Notes: generated by a model not told the origin, from the letters alone. Numbered from the stretch's first letter, positions 52,993 to 62,835 are shown. The stretch: DNA of 64,000 nt from Sphingomonas sp. AR_OL41 (GCF_029911635.1 NZ_JARYTI010000009.1:86224-150223); one strand, 5' to 3'. Numbers and translations are program-made.

Positions 52993-54315
52993 TTAAAATG
53001 TTGACGTCACACCAAATTCTGCCGCGATACGCTTATAGTCGTACAACCCGACGGTGGAGCGGTTGCGCTCGAGCCGCAGGCGGGTGAAAGGCGCGAACCC
53101 CTTGATCTGCAGCGCGCGCCAGGTGGCGCTGGCGGTCAGCGAAAACAGTTCGTCGACGCGACGACGCGGAAAGAGCGCCAGCCGCGCATCCGCCTCCAAC
53201 CGCCGATAGCTGAGGCCCAAAACCATCGTGGTTCGGCCCAGTTCGCGGAACGCATAGGCGCTGCCTGCGGCGGTGACATCGCCATAGCCCCGGTCGCGCG
53301 CGGTCTGGCGGCTTGCGATCAGTTGCACCCCGCCGCCGGCACGCGCGCTGAACGCGCGGTCGAACGCCACCGCCAGCGAATAGCTGGCGCCGTCCTGCAG
53401 CGCATTCAGCCGATTGGTCACGCGTCCCGCGCCGCCGTCGATACGCAGCAGCGTGCGCTTGCCGAGCGGGTGCTGCCAGTTTGCCGCGCCGCCGACCGTC
53501 ACGCTGTACGGCCGCATGCCGTACCATCGCCACGCCGGGCCGGCCGACAGGGTAATCCGGTCGACACCCGAGGTGAATTCCGGCCCGCCCTGCAGCGCGA
53601 GGATGACGTCGTCGAACGACGAATCGCGATAGAGCTCGGCACTGCCCGAAACCCGCGCCAGCACATTGACCCCCTTTGCGAGCGGCCGACGGACATAGCT
53701 TTGGCCGCGCAGCGCGAGGCCCACGCCGGAACGCTCGCGCGCATCCTGGCCGAGGGTGAAGTTGCCGATCACCGTATCGAGCGTGTCGGCGCGGGTCGCC
53801 CGGTTCACATTGCTGTCGGGCGTGATCGAGGCCTCTAGGCTCCCGCCAAAGCTTTTGCGGGTCGCCAGGGCATTGGCGTAGAATCGCACCATCTGTTGCA
53901 CTTGTGGCGGCAGTCCTGCCGCTTCGGCGGCGCGCAATTCGCGTTCGGCACCACCGGCATTGCCCATCAGTGCGAGAACGCGGGCAAGTTCGAGGCGGAC
54001 CCGCGCCGATTTCGGCTGTTCGTCGAGCAGGCGCCGAAATTCGATCGCAGCGCCGCGATAGTCGTGGCGCTGATCGGACAGCATCATCCCCAGCCGGTAG
54101 CGTGCCTCGGCGCGGAGTTGCGGATCGGGGTTGGCGGCCAGCGCGCGATACGCGGTCTCGGCGGTGCGGAAATCGCCGGAGTCGCGTGCCGCATCGGCAA
54201 AGGCGAAAAGCTGCGCGACGCTCAACGAGTCGCTCCGGCCCGCGCCGTCGCGCGGCGCACCGTCCTGCGCGCAGGGCGTCGCGTCCGCTGGCAGTGCAAT
54301 GCTCGCCAGCGCCAT
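52993..54315 (-). CDS. Slam-type surface lipoprotein assembly modifier (type XI secretion, DUF560)
   Basis: The 440-residue protein has an N-terminal TPR domain (FADAARDSGDFRTAETAYRALA, ARYRLGMMLSDQRHDYRGAA, RLELARVLALMGNAGGAERELRAAE) and a C-terminal 14-strand-type barrel, ending in FGVTSTF. ASITPDSNVNRATRADTLD is the DUF560 signature segment. Slam proteins move lipoproteins across the outer membrane to the surface. The ATG at 54315 gives a poor signal sequence (MALASIALPADA); an ATC 18 nt upstream follows GGAGGG but is a rare start. Cargo follows directly. Confidence 0.88.
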   Translation of the reverse strand: MALASIALPADATPCAQDGAPRDGAGRSDSLSVAQLFAFADAARDSGDFRTAETAYRALAANPDPQLRAEARYRLGMMLSDQRHDYRGAAIEFRRLLDEQPKSARVRLELARVLALMGNAGGAERELRAAEAAGLPPQVQQMVRFYANALATRKSFGGSLEASITPDSNVNRATRADTLDTVIGNFTLGQDARERSGVGLALRGQSYVRRPLAKGVNVLARVSGSAELYRDSSFDDVILALQGGPEFTSGVDRITLSAGPAWRWYGMRPYSVTVGGAANWQHPLGKRTLLRIDGGAGRVTNRLNALQDGASYSLAVAFDRAFSARAGGGVQLIASRQTARDRGYGDVTAAGSAYAFRELGRTTMVLGLSYRRLEADARLALFPRRRVDELFSLTASATWRALQIKGFAPFTRLRLERNRSTVGLYDYKRIAAEFGVTSTF

Positions 54316-54698
54316 GATGGCTTGTGTCGCGATCTCACCCTCCGAACGCGCTCAGATTACGCCAGAAATCGACACGGTGTCCACCGTGCCGCCGTGCAAA
54401 ATCCGACAATTTTACATCCAAAATGGCTGCAATGTCAGCGACCTGGCGGACATCCTCCCTGCCGGAGACTGACGGCCCGGGCGACATCACCGGTCAACGG
54501 TCGCGTCGCAGGCAGGTGGTCGCTACGCTGACTCCGCCCGCCATCATTCGGCTCCATTGACCCCTGTCAAAAATGTCCATCGCCCAACCTTCGGTCGGGG
54601 CTGGAGCGCCGCGGGCGCTCATCCGACTCTCCGCACCGCGTCCACGCGCGATACTGCGTGATTCAATCGCGTAGCATCGGGCGCTATCCCCCGCCGCC
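54316..54698. other. Divergent intergenic region with two inverted repeats
   Basis: This region separates the Slam gene (minus) from the terminase-like gene (plus). Two perfect or near-perfect inverted repeats lie 58-101 nt upstream of the Slam ATG (54373-54416); the rest shows no gene. Promoters for both directions must lie here. Confidence 0.55.
54373..54416 (-). promoter_or_regulatory. Operator-like inverted repeats upstream of the Slam gene
   Basis: CACGGTG-TC-CACCGTG (54373-54388) is a perfect 7-bp dyad. TGCAAAAT-CCGACA-ATTTTACA (54395-54416) is a dyad with one mismatch, AT-rich in a GC-rich context. The second resembles alphaproteobacterial Fur/Mur-type sites (TGCAAAT ... ATTTGCA) loosely. 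Binding by any regulator is a guess from sequence. Confidence 0.4.
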
Positions 54699-55217
54699 AT
54701 GCCCGCTAGACACCCCTCGCCCTACAAGCCCGAATTCGCCGGCATCGCGCGGCGGCTATGCCGCAACGGCGCCACCGATATCGAGGTCGCCGACATTCTC
54801 GGCATCGCGGTGCGCACCTTCTATCGCTGGTGCCTGCTACACGACGATTTCAACGCCGCCGTCCGCGTCGGCAAGGACGCTGCCGATGATCGCGTCGAGC
54901 GTTCGCTCTACCAGCGCGCCGTCGGTTACGATTATGTCGCGGAGAAGATCGTCACCCCGCGCGGCGGCGCGCCGATCGCCATGCCCTTTATGGTCCATGT
55001 ACCCGCCGATGTCCGCGCCGCGCTGCACTGGCTCGCCATCCGCCGCCCCAAGCCTTGGGCGCGCGCGCCTGAGCAACCCGAAATCGACATCGCCCGTATC
55101 GTCGCCGAAGGCCGCCAACGCGTCGCGCGCGAGAGTGCGAAGCAGGCGGTTCTCGACAAAGCGCGCTTCAAGGCCGCGGTCGAAACCGAGGTCGCGCGGC
55201 GCACCGCGTCGCCATGA
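54699..55217 (+). CDS. Terminase small-subunit-like helix-turn-helix protein, isolated
   Basis: The 172-residue protein resembles small terminase-like proteins of phages. YKPEFAGIARRLCRNGATDIEVADILG is followed by AVRTFYRWCLLHDDFNAAVR (a helix-turn-helix) and DRVERSLYQRAVGYDYVAEKI, then HVPADVRAALHWLAIRRPKPW. No large terminase, portal, capsid or integrase gene is nearby. Its stop overlaps the DUF3089 gene ATG by 4 nt. It may be a phage remnant or a recruited DNA-binding protein; function is open. The ribosome-binding site is weak. Confidence 0.7.
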   Translation: MPARHPSPYKPEFAGIARRLCRNGATDIEVADILGIAVRTFYRWCLLHDDFNAAVRVGKDAADDRVERSLYQRAVGYDYVAEKIVTPRGGAPIAMPFMVHVPADVRAALHWLAIRRPKPWARAPEQPEIDIARIVAEGRQRVARESAKQAVLDKARFKAAVETEVARRTASP

Positions 55218-56416
55218 CGGCGCCCGCCCGATTGCCTGCCGCGCGCCCCTCGGGCAAGGAACGCCACGACAGTGGCACGCTCGCCCTGCCCGTTCGGAGT
55301 TCCGCCGCCTTGGCCCGCAAGTTCCTCTATGCCGTCGTCGTGTTGATCATGCTGGCGGTCGCTGGCCTGTTCGCCTTTCGGCTCTACGGACCGCAGATCA
55401 TGCGCATGGCGTTCGTGCCGACCGGCGCGTTCGAGGAACTGCCGCGCCTGCCCGGCAACGCCTACGGCGAGCGCAAGATGTGGATCGCGCGGCCCGATCT
55501 GCCCGGCAACCCCGCGCTATGGACTCCCACTGGCTACACGCCCGCCGCCACGCCCGAGGCGGCGGTCTTCTTCATCCACCCCACCTCCTACGTCGCCCGC
55601 GCACGCTGGAACGCGACGCTCGACGATCCCGAGGCCAATGCCCGCGCCGCGTTGTTCTTGCGCGGCCAGGCCAGCGCCTTCAACGAGGTCGGTGCGATCT
55701 GGGCGCCGCGTTACCGCCAGGCCGCGTTCGGCGCCTTCCTGACCGACACACCCGAGTCAGTGAAGGCGATCGACCTTGCGTATCGCGACGTGCTGCTGTC
55801 GTTCGACCAGTTCCTCGCCCAGGCCGGCGACCGCCCGATCATCCTTGCCGGGCACAGCCAGGGCGCGCTGCACCTCATCCGCCTGCTGCGCGAGCGCGTC
55901 GCCGGCACGCCGCTCGCGAAGCGCATCGTCGCCGCTTATGTCATCGGCTGGCCGATCTCACGCAGCACCGATCTTCCCGCGCTCGGCCTGCCCGAATGCA
56001 CCGCCGCCGCCCAGGCCGGCTGCATCCTTTCATGGCAGAGCTATGCCGAACCGGCCGACCCCAGCGCGATGCTGGAGAAATATGATGCCTCGACCGGTTT
56101 CGACGGCACGCCGCGCAAGGGCAGAGCGATGGTTTGCACCAACCCGATTACCGGCAAGGCCGGCGACGCGGCGCCGCCTTCCGCCAATCTCGGCACGTTG
56201 ATTCCCTCGAAGGACATGGCCAGCGCGACGATCAGCGCAGGACAGGTCGGCGCGCGCTGCGATGCGCGCGGCGTGCTGCTGATCGGCGAACCGCTCGCGC
56301 TCGGCCCCTATGTTTTGCCGGGCAACAACTTCCACGTCTTCGACTACAGCCTGTTCTGGGCCAATGTCCGCGCCGATGCCGCGCGCCGGCTCGATGCGTT
56401 CAAGGCCGCGCGATGA
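55214..56416 (+). CDS. DUF3089 alpha/beta-hydrolase-fold protein, membrane anchored
   Basis: The 400-residue protein has an N-terminal membrane anchor ([22 protein letters not shown]) and a DUF3089 hydrolase domain: [47 protein letters not shown], and the nucleophile elbow [13 protein letters not shown]. Enzymes of this family are lipase-like with mostly unknown substrates. The ATG at 55214 is coupled to the terminase-like gene; a TTG at 55310, with GGAG upstream, would remove 32 residues and also leave the anchor. Its stop overlaps ruvX by 4 nt. Confidence 0.85.
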   Translation: MTAPARLPAARPSGKERHDSGTLALPVRSSAALARKFLYAVVVLIMLAVAGLFAFRLYGPQIMRMAFVPTGAFEELPRLPGNAYGERKMWIARPDLPGNPALWTPTGYTPAATPEAAVFFIHPTSYVARARWNATLDDPEANARAALFLRGQASAFNEVGAIWAPRYRQAAFGAFLTDTPESVKAIDLAYRDVLLSFDQFLAQAGDRPIILAGHSQGALHLIRLLRERVAGTPLAKRIVAAYVIGWPISRSTDLPALGLPECTAAAQAGCILSWQSYAEPADPSAMLEKYDASTGFDGTPRKGRAMVCTNPITGKAGDAAPPSANLGTLIPSKDMASATISAGQVGARCDARGVLLIGEPLALGPYVLPGNNFHVFDYSLFWANVRADAARRLDAFKAAR

Positions 56417-56886
56417 TCGTCACCACCGACCGGATCGCCTTTCGCGACGCGCTGCCCCAGGGCGGGCGGCTGATCGGGCTCGACGTCGGCAGTAAAACGA
56501 TCGGTATCGCGCTGTGCGACTCCGGGTGGAGCTTCGCCAGCCCGGCCGAGCTGATTCGCCGCACCAAGTTCCAGAAAGACAAGCTCGCGCTCGTCGCCCT
56601 GATCGCGGCGCAGCAGGTCGTCGGTATCGTCATCGGCCTGCCGCTCAACCTCGACGGCAGCGAGAGCCCCCGCAGCCAGTCGAGCCGCGCCTTTGCCCGC
56701 AACCTGCTCGATCTCGGTCTGCCGATCTTTCTGCAGGATGAGCGCTGGTCGACCCTGGCGGTCACGCGCACGCTGATCGAGCAGGACGCCAGCCGCGCTA
56801 AACGTGCCGAGCTCGTCGACAAGATGGCCGCCGCCTATATCCTGCAGGGCGCGATCGACGCGCTGGTCGCGGTTCAGACCGGATGA
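56413..56886 (+). CDS. ruvX: Putative Holliday junction resolvase RuvX (YqgF)
   Basis: The 157-residue RNase H-fold protein has the first catalytic D24 in [18 protein letters not shown]. It also has [40 protein letters not shown] and [13 protein letters not shown], the family pattern. It acts in rRNA processing and possibly Holliday-junction cleavage. The ATG at 56413 overlaps the DUF3089 stop. Its 3' end overlaps the AraC-type gene on the other strand by 13 nt. Confidence 0.95.
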   Translation: MIVTTDRIAFRDALPQGGRLIGLDVGSKTIGIALCDSGWSFASPAELIRRTKFQKDKLALVALIAAQQVVGIVIGLPLNLDGSESPRSQSSRAFARNLLDLGLPIFLQDERWSTLAVTRTLIEQDASRAKRAELVDKMAAAYILQGAIDALVAVQTG

Positions 56887-57755
56887 AGGCCCTGGACCAG
56901 CGCACCGAGCGCCTTGAGCCGCTCGGTCCCGGCGCGGCGCAGCACTTCGCGCGGCGCGTTGAAATAGGCCATCGGCGTCATGCCCATGAACGCCTTGAAA
57001 TCGCGGTTGAAATGGGCCTGGTCGTAATAGCCGTAATCGATGATCTCGCTGAGCGGCCGATCGAGATGGTCGCGCACCGCACCGAGCGTGCGCAGGAAGC
57101 GCTGGCGCGCCAACAGCCTGACCGGCGTGAAGCCGAACACGCGCAGGCACAGCCGGCTGAGCCGCCGCCGCTCTACCCCGACCCGAGCAGCGAAGTCGCC
57201 GACATCCTCGACCTCGCCGGCGATCAGCACGGCATGCGCCCGCCGCGCCAGTTCCTCCTTGCTGCCCGGCCGCGCGGCGCGTCGGGTCAGCAAGGCATCG
57301 AGATACGCGACGCGCTCGCCATCGCCGCCGGCCTCGGCCAGGATGCGGCCGATCGCGACGCCCTCGACGCCGAGCATGGTGCCGAGCGGGACGATCGCAT
57401 TGGCGACGCGGCTCGCGTCACCGCCGACCAGCCGAAGCCAGCCGAGCGGCGTCAGCCCGATCCCCAGCGTCGAGCCGCCGCTGGTCGAAAAGCGACGTCC
57501 GCGATCGGTCGGGCCGAACAGCGAGGCGGTCGACGCAATGTAGCGACCGTCGCCGTGGAACGTCTCGAATTCCCAGATGCCGGCAAAGCCGAAGCGGATA
57601 TTGGCCCATTCGGGGTGCAGCGTGTCGTGCAGCGGCCCCGGCGCATCGACGATGTAATAAGAGGTGACGAGATCGCGCAACGGCGGCGCCGCGACATGGA
57701 AGCGCACCTCAGGCACGGCCTGCTCCGCCCCCGATATTGGCGCCTCTGGAAACAT
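56874..57755 (-). CDS. AraC-family transcriptional regulator
   Basis: The 293-residue protein has a sensing N-terminal domain ([46 protein letters not shown]) like the DUF6597 / AraC-type effectors, and a C-terminal double helix-turn-helix. There [22 protein letters not shown] forms the first HTH and [27 protein letters not shown] the second, with the AraC signature. The ATG at 57755 is used; the TTG at 57812 is less likely. Target genes are unknown. The gene converges with ruvX. Confidence 0.9.
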   Translation of the reverse strand: MFPEAPISGAEQAVPEVRFHVAAPPLRDLVTSYYIVDAPGPLHDTLHPEWANIRFGFAGIWEFETFHGDGRYIASTASLFGPTDRGRRFSTSGGSTLGIGLTPLGWLRLVGGDASRVANAIVPLGTMLGVEGVAIGRILAEAGGDGERVAYLDALLTRRAARPGSKEELARRAHAVLIAGEVEDVGDFAARVGVERRRLSRLCLRVFGFTPVRLLARQRFLRTLGAVRDHLDRPLSEIIDYGYYDQAHFNRDFKAFMGMTPMAYFNAPREVLRRAGTERLKALGALVQGLHPV

Positions 57756-57903
57756 CGCTCGCCGATCCCCCGGTTGCGCGCAGTATCGATCACCGAATGA
57801 GCGCACGATCAATCATAATTTCGCCCCGTGCCCGTCGCGGGCGGCCGACCGGCAAGACGGGCCGCTTGCGCACCGCCGCCGGCGCCGTTAGGCGAGCACT
57901 TTA

Positions 57904-58893
57904 ATGTCAGCCTCAGATCATCGCCCCGCTACCCTGATCGCAGGGGGTGCGGTTTTCCCGCATCGCCACCTCATCGGGATCGGCGGTTTGCAGCCGCATG
58001 AGATCACTTTCCTGCTCGACGAGGCGGAGTGCTGGGTCGAGGCAAACCGCGCCCATGCCGCGCCCGACAAGCGCCTTGCCGGCCTGACGCTGATCAACGC
58101 CTTTTTCGAGAATTCGACCCGTACCCTGCTGTCGTTCGAGATCGCCGGCAAGCGCCTCGGCGCTGATGTCGTCAACATGCATGCCGCGCAAAGCTCGGTG
58201 AAGAAGGGCGAGACGCTGATCGACACGGCGATGACGCTCAACGCGATGCGCGCCGACATGATCGTCATCCGCCACATGGCCTCGGGCGCGGTGCGGCTCA
58301 TCGCCGACAAGGTCGACTGCCCGGTGCTCAACGCCGGCGACGGCCAGCACGAGCATCCGACCCAGGCGCTGCTCGACGCGCTCACCATCCGGCGCCGGCG
58401 CGGCTCTGTTGCCGGGCAGCGCGTGGTGATCTGCGGCGACCTGCTGCACAGCCGCGTCGCGCGCTCGAACATCCTCGCACTGACCGCGCTCGCCGCCGAG
58501 GTCCGCGTCTGCGCCCCCTCGACGCTGATGCCGGTCGGGATCGAGCGGATGGGCGTCACGCCCTTCACCGATTTCGATGCTGCGCTGGAAGGGTGCGACG
58601 TGGTAATGATGCTACGCCTCCAGAACGAGCGGATGAGTGGCGGCTTCGTGCCGTCGAACCGCGAATTCCATCTGCGCTACGGCCTGACGCTCGAGCGCCT
58701 CGCCCGCGCAAAACCCGACGCGCTGGTCATGCATCCCGGACCGATGAACCGCGGGGTCGAGATCGACTCCGCCGTTGCCGACCATGCCACGCGCTCGGCG
58801 ATCACCGAGCAGGTCGAGATGGGGGTCGCGGTCCGCATGGCCTGCCTCGACGTTTTGACCCGCCGACGTCGCGGCGTGGAGGGCTGGGCATGA
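57904..58893 (+). CDS. pyrB: Aspartate carbamoyltransferase catalytic subunit
   Basis: This enzyme condenses carbamoyl phosphate and aspartate in pyrimidine synthesis. The 329-residue protein has the carbamoyl-phosphate loop [13 protein letters not shown] (S71-T74), the HPTQALLD segment, and the aspartate-binding segment MRLQNERM. The C-terminus is [19 protein letters not shown]. It overlaps the dihydroorotase-like gene by 4 nt. No pyrI is present, consistent with a pyrBC'-type organisation. Confidence 0.96.
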   Translation: MSASDHRPATLIAGGAVFPHRHLIGIGGLQPHEITFLLDEAECWVEANRAHAAPDKRLAGLTLINAFFENSTRTLLSFEIAGKRLGADVVNMHAAQSSVKKGETLIDTAMTLNAMRADMIVIRHMASGAVRLIADKVDCPVLNAGDGQHEHPTQALLDALTIRRRRGSVAGQRVVICGDLLHSRVARSNILALTALAAEVRVCAPSTLMPVGIERMGVTPFTDFDAALEGCDVVMMLRLQNERMSGGFVPSNREFHLRYGLTLERLARAKPDALVMHPGPMNRGVEIDSAVADHATRSAITEQVEMGVAVRMACLDVLTRRRRGVEGWA

Positions 58894-60119
58894 CGACCGC
58901 CCCCCTCGCCTTGCTCGATGCTGAGCTGATCTGTCCCCTCGACGGCGTGTCGCGCGGCGGCATTTTGGTGCGCGACGGCGTGATCGCCGCGACCGGCAGC
59001 TTCACGGTGCCGGACGATGCCGAGACGATCGACTGCAAGGGCAAGATGCTCGCCCCGGCGATCGTCGATCTCGGCGTGTTCGCGGTCGATCGCGCGGCGT
59101 GCCATGCCGGCGGCATCGTCCGCATCGGCCTGATGCCCGACCAAACGCCGGTGTTGGACGATCCAGGCATCGTCCAGCGCGCCGCGCTGATCGGCCGGCC
59201 GGGTCTGTGGATCCACCCGATCGCCGCCGCCACCAAGGGGCTGGCCGGTCACGACCTCGCCGAAATGGCGATCAACCACGCCGCCGGCGCGAAAGCTGTC
59301 GGCACCGGCGCGGGCTGGATCGCCGATTCGGGCGTGATGCGCAAAGTCCTCGCCTATGCCGCCGATCTCGGTCTAACCGTCGTCGCGCATGCCGAGGATG
59401 GCGGCGTGGCCGGCACCGCGGTCGCCACCACCGGGGAGACGGCGACACGCATGGGCCTGCCCGCCGCCCCGGCAATTGCTGAGGTGCTGGCCATCGCGCG
59501 CGACCTGATGCTCGCCGAGGATACCGGTGCCGCGCTGCATTTCCGTCAGGTGACGACGGCGGCGGGTTTCGACCTGATCCGTGCCGCCAAGCGACGCGGC
59601 GTGCGCGTGACCTGCGGCATCACACCGGCGCATCTGTTCCTGTCGGATATCGCGATGAGCGACTTCCGCAGCTTCGCCCATCTGTCACCGCCGCTGCGCT
59701 GCGAGGAGGATCGCCGCGCTGCGATCGAGGCGGTGCGCGACGGGACGATCGATGTGATCTGTTCGGGGCACGACCCGCGCGGGCCGGAGGAAAAGCGCCT
59801 GCCCTTCGCGGATTCGTGTGCCGGCATGGCGGGCGCGGCGACCTTGCTCGCACTGTCGCTCGGACTGGTGCGTGACGAGGTGATCCCGATCGAGCGGCTG
59901 TTCGCGCTGCTCGCCGCCAATCCGGCACGGATATTGGGGGTTGTGACCGGCACGCTGACGGTCGGCGCGCCGGCCGACCTGATGCTGCTCGATCCGAACG
60001 CGTCTTGGATGATCGCTGCCGAGACAATGCCGGGTCGCGCGGGCAACACGCCGTTCGATGGCTTGCCGGTTCAGGGCAAGGTGCGCCGCCTGTTCAAGGG
60101 CGGTGCGTCGCTGCTCTGA
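58890..60119 (+). CDS. Dihydroorotase-like protein lacking metal-binding residues (PyrC', pseudo-DHOase)
   Basis: The 409-residue amidohydrolase resembles dihydroorotase, but its metal site is broken. Canonical D-x-H-x-H near residue 60 reads DLGVF ([15 protein letters not shown]). HVST-type segment is HFRQVTT, and TDHAPH is SGHDPR. The other features ([42 protein letters not shown]) remain. In Pseudomonas an inactive PyrC' of this kind is needed to assemble aspartate carbamoyltransferase. The ATG at 58890 overlaps the pyrB stop. Inactivity is inferred from residues only. Confidence 0.85.
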   Translation: MTTAPLALLDAELICPLDGVSRGGILVRDGVIAATGSFTVPDDAETIDCKGKMLAPAIVDLGVFAVDRAACHAGGIVRIGLMPDQTPVLDDPGIVQRAALIGRPGLWIHPIAAATKGLAGHDLAEMAINHAAGAKAVGTGAGWIADSGVMRKVLAYAADLGLTVVAHAEDGGVAGTAVATTGETATRMGLPAAPAIAEVLAIARDLMLAEDTGAALHFRQVTTAAGFDLIRAAKRRGVRVTCGITPAHLFLSDIAMSDFRSFAHLSPPLRCEEDRRAAIEAVRDGTIDVICSGHDPRGPEEKRLPFADSCAGMAGAATLLALSLGLVRDEVIPIERLFALLAANPARILGVVTGTLTVGAPADLMLLDPNASWMIAAETMPGRAGNTPFDGLPVQGKVRRLFKGGASLL

Positions 60120-61454
60120 TCAGCGCTTGGCGAGCGCCTTCGCGCCCTTGACCCAGCTCGCGGTCTGCTCGCCGACGCTCGTGCGCACGAAGCAATGACC
60201 ACCCTTGGCGCGATAGGCGCTGCACAAGGACAATGCGTCGCCGCGGGCAAAGCCGCCGACCGAGACGCGATAGAAGGTCCCTGCCTTGGAGGTCACGTTC
60301 ATGCCGAAAGGCGTATGGCCCGCAAAGTGGCGCGCGATCCCGCCCCATTTGTCCTGCGCAATGGCCGGGCTGTCATAGGCACCGATCTGGACGAAGAAGT
60401 CGCCCTTGGCCAGTGCCGTCGCAGGCTTGGCCGGACGAACGGGCACGGCGGCGACGGCGGCCAGCGCGACCGGACGCGCCGGGGCCTTGACCGCAACGGC
60501 ACGGACCGGACGCGGCGGCAGCGCCTGGACGATTTCCTGGCGCGGCCCGAACTGAACCGAGAAAGCGGCAACGGGCGCAGGTGTCGGCGCCGCGGCGACC
60601 GCGACCTCGACCGGTGCGGGTGCGGCAACTTCGGCGACAAGCGGCGACTGGCCCGGCATGTGCGCATCGACCGGATCGGCCGCGGCGACCGCGACCGGGT
60701 TGGTGGCGTTGAGCGCCAGTGCGACCGGCTGGCCGTGGTCCTCGATCGGCGTCACGCCGAGCAGCGTCGCGACCTGGTCATAGGCCGATTTCGGGCGCGC
60801 GAATGCGGCCCATTGCATGACGCGCTGGTCGACCTCGGCGGGTGCGACATCGACCGCAATCATCGCCTTGGCTTCCTGCCAGCGACCGGCCAGCGCCAGC
60901 GCCAGCGCGAGATTCTGCCGCGCCTTGGCATCGGCGCCGGGCGCGCGCACCGCAGCCGTCAGCACCTCGACGGCACCCGTGGGATCGCCGGCGAGCGCCA
61001 TGGCGAGGCCGCGGTCGCTCGGTGCGATCGTCTCGGCATGCGCGGCGAGCGTCTTGCGCGCGCCGTCCCAGTCGCCGGTCGCGATCTGCGCCAGCGATAG
61101 GTTGAGCGCGGCCTTGCCATTGTCGGGCGACAGCGTCAGCGCGTCGCCAAAGGCATCGCGCGCCGAGGTGAAGCGGCCGGCCTTGAGATAGCTCTGGCCA
61201 AGCACGATACGGTAATCGGCAACCTGCGGACGCAGCGACACGGCGGCCTCGGCGAAGGTGACGGCGGCGTCGGCCTTGCCGCCGGCGAGCAGCGCCTGCG
61301 CCTTGTGCGCACTGGCGAGCGCCTTCTTCTCGGCCTTGCTCTCGCTGCGCGCGCTGGCGAAGGCGATGCCGGTGTGCGTGGTCGCGCTCGCCACCATCAT
61401 GCCGCCGAGCACCAGTGCCGACAGCCCAACCGTGATAACAGCCCGGGTCTTCAT
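60120..61454 (-). CDS. TPR and SPOR domain protein, exported
   Basis: The 444-residue protein has an N-terminal signal/anchor (VITVGLSALVLGGMMVASA) and TPR helices (HKAQALLAGGKADAAVTFAEAAV, YLKAGRFTSARDAFGDALTLSP, LALALAGRWQEAKAMI). A long Ala/Pro/Val linker and a C-terminal SPOR domain follow (GDFFVQIGAYDSPAIAQDKW to GGHCFVRTS). SPOR domains bind denuded peptidoglycan at the septum. ATG 61454 is chosen because GGGGGA lies 8 nt upstream. It lies last of a parA-RHH-SPOR group. Confidence 0.88.
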   Translation of the reverse strand: MKTRAVITVGLSALVLGGMMVASATTHTGIAFASARSESKAEKKALASAHKAQALLAGGKADAAVTFAEAAVSLRPQVADYRIVLGQSYLKAGRFTSARDAFGDALTLSPDNGKAALNLSLAQIATGDWDGARKTLAAHAETIAPSDRGLAMALAGDPTGAVEVLTAAVRAPGADAKARQNLALALALAGRWQEAKAMIAVDVAPAEVDQRVMQWAAFARPKSAYDQVATLLGVTPIEDHGQPVALALNATNPVAVAAADPVDAHMPGQSPLVAEVAAPAPVEVAVAAAPTPAPVAAFSVQFGPRQEIVQALPPRPVRAVAVKAPARPVALAAVAAVPVRPAKPATALAKGDFFVQIGAYDSPAIAQDKWGGIARHFAGHTPFGMNVTSKAGTFYRVSVGGFARGDALSLCSAYRAKGGHCFVRTSVGEQTASWVKGAKALAKR

Positions 61455-61473
61455 GGTGTTTCCCCCCAACAGG

Positions 61474-62115
61474 TCAACGTCGTGCCTTGGGCGGCGGAAG
61501 CTGGCTGACCAGCGCGCCGACTTCGGGCAGCGAATGCAGGAACGCGTCGAGTGCCTCGGTGACGAGGATCTGCGCGGAACGATGGCAGAGCGCGCTGGCG
61601 ATACGCAGGCGCAGATGGCGATCATGGTCGAGCCGCAGCGTGAAGGCGGCCTTGCCATGCTTGGTCTTGGCGGCGGTCTCGCGATCGAGCCGCGTGGCGG
61701 TGGCGACCGAAACGGAGCGCACGACGTCAACCGGAGCGGGTGCGGGTGCCGGTGCGAACGCAGCCTCGCTAACGGGCGCGGGTAGCGGCGCGAACGCCTC
61801 CTCCCGCTCCTCTACCTCGTCATGAGACGCGGCCGGCGGCGCGATCGGCGCGGCGGGCGGTTCATAGGCGCGCGGCACGGGCGCGAATTCTTCCTGCAGC
61901 TGTTCCTGCTGACGGACGACCGGCGGCACCTGCGCGACATGCGGCGCGGGCGGCACGTCGTGCCCCATATCGTTCCAGCCGAGATCGTCCTGCTGGCCGG
62001 GAATGGCGCCGAAGCCGCCATAGCCCTGCGGGCGCATCGCGGGACGCGCCTGGCCCTTGCGGGCGAGCAGACCGGAGGACAGCGAGGCGAGCGGTTTGGA
62101 TCCCATGATCGACAT
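61474..62115 (-). CDS. ParA-associated protein with C-terminal ribbon-helix-helix-like domain
   Basis: The 213-residue protein has a disordered Pro/Ala/Gln/Glu-rich N-terminal two thirds and a conserved C-terminal domain KAAFTLRLDHDRHLRLRIAS followed by CHRSAQILVTEALDAFLH, which looks like a ribbon-helix-helix or similar DNA-binding domain. The start is 3 nt after the parA stop. Together with the ParA ATPase this resembles a chromosomal partition or positioning pair, as seen in sphingomonads. It has no known name; the functional link is inferred from position. Confidence 0.6.
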   Translation of the reverse strand: MSIMGSKPLASLSSGLLARKGQARPAMRPQGYGGFGAIPGQQDDLGWNDMGHDVPPAPHVAQVPPVVRQQEQLQEEFAPVPRAYEPPAAPIAPPAASHDEVEEREEAFAPLPAPVSEAAFAPAPAPAPVDVVRSVSVATATRLDRETAAKTKHGKAAFTLRLDHDRHLRLRIASALCHRSAQILVTEALDAFLHSLPEVGALVSQLPPPKARR

Positions 62116-62118
62116 GGC

Positions 62119-62835
62119 TCAGCTCACCACCCGGCGGCCGAAGCCACCTTGTGCCGGCCGCGCCGCGCCGAAGCCATTGGCCGCGGTCGGGGCGGCGAAG
62201 ACGGTGCGGCGGAAATTCTTCTCCAGGCGATCGGAAATGTAGTTCCACAGCGCCTGGATCTCCTGCGCCGACTTGCCGTTGCCATCGACTTCCATGACGG
62301 TGCGGCCGTCGATCATCGAGGCGGCGAAATCGGTGCGGTGATGGATCGTGATCGGCGCAACGGTGCCGTGCTGCGACAGCGCGACGGCGGCTTCCGAGGT
62401 GATGCTGGCACGCGGCGTGGCGCCGTTGACGACGAACAGCAGCGGCTTGCCGGCGCGTTCGCACAGATCGACCGTCGCACCGACCGCGCGCAGATCGTGC
62501 GGGCTCGGGCGGGTCGGGATGACGATGAGTTCGGCAACCGCGATGACGCTCTGGATCGCCATAGTGATCGCAGGAGGCGTATCGATCATCGCCAGGCGGA
62601 AGCCCTGCTGGCGCAGCACCTCGAGATCGGCCGACAGCCGCGCGACGGTGGTCTGGGCAAAGGCGGGATATTCGGTCTGGCGCTCGTTCCACCAATCCGA
62701 CAGCGAACCCTGCGGATCGATGTCGATGAGCACGACCGGGCCGGCACCGGCCAGCTGCGCCTGGACGGCGAGATGCCCGGAGAGCGTGGTCTTGCCCGAC
62801 CCGCCTTTTTGAGATGCCATCGCGAGGACGCGCAT
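62119..62835 (-). CDS. ParA family ATPase
   Basis: This 238-residue P-loop ATPase has the deviant Walker A motif with both lysines (ASQKGGSGKTTLSG, K10 and K15), a Walker A' aspartate (VVLIDIDPQGSLSDWW), and Walker B AMIDTPPAIT. ParA-type proteins form dimers on DNA to position cargo. The ATG at 62835 (MRVLAMASQKGG) matches the family better than the ATG at 62862. It is upstream of the ribbon-helix-helix and TPR/SPOR genes. The positioned cargo is unknown. Confidence 0.92.
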   Translation of the reverse strand: MRVLAMASQKGGSGKTTLSGHLAVQAQLAGAGPVVLIDIDPQGSLSDWWNERQTEYPAFAQTTVARLSADLEVLRQQGFRLAMIDTPPAITMAIQSVIAVAELIVIPTRPSPHDLRAVGATVDLCERAGKPLLFVVNGATPRASITSEAAVALSQHGTVAPITIHHRTDFAASMIDGRTVMEVDGNGKSAQEIQALWNYISDRLEKNFRRTVFAAPTAANGFGAARPAQGGFGRRVVS

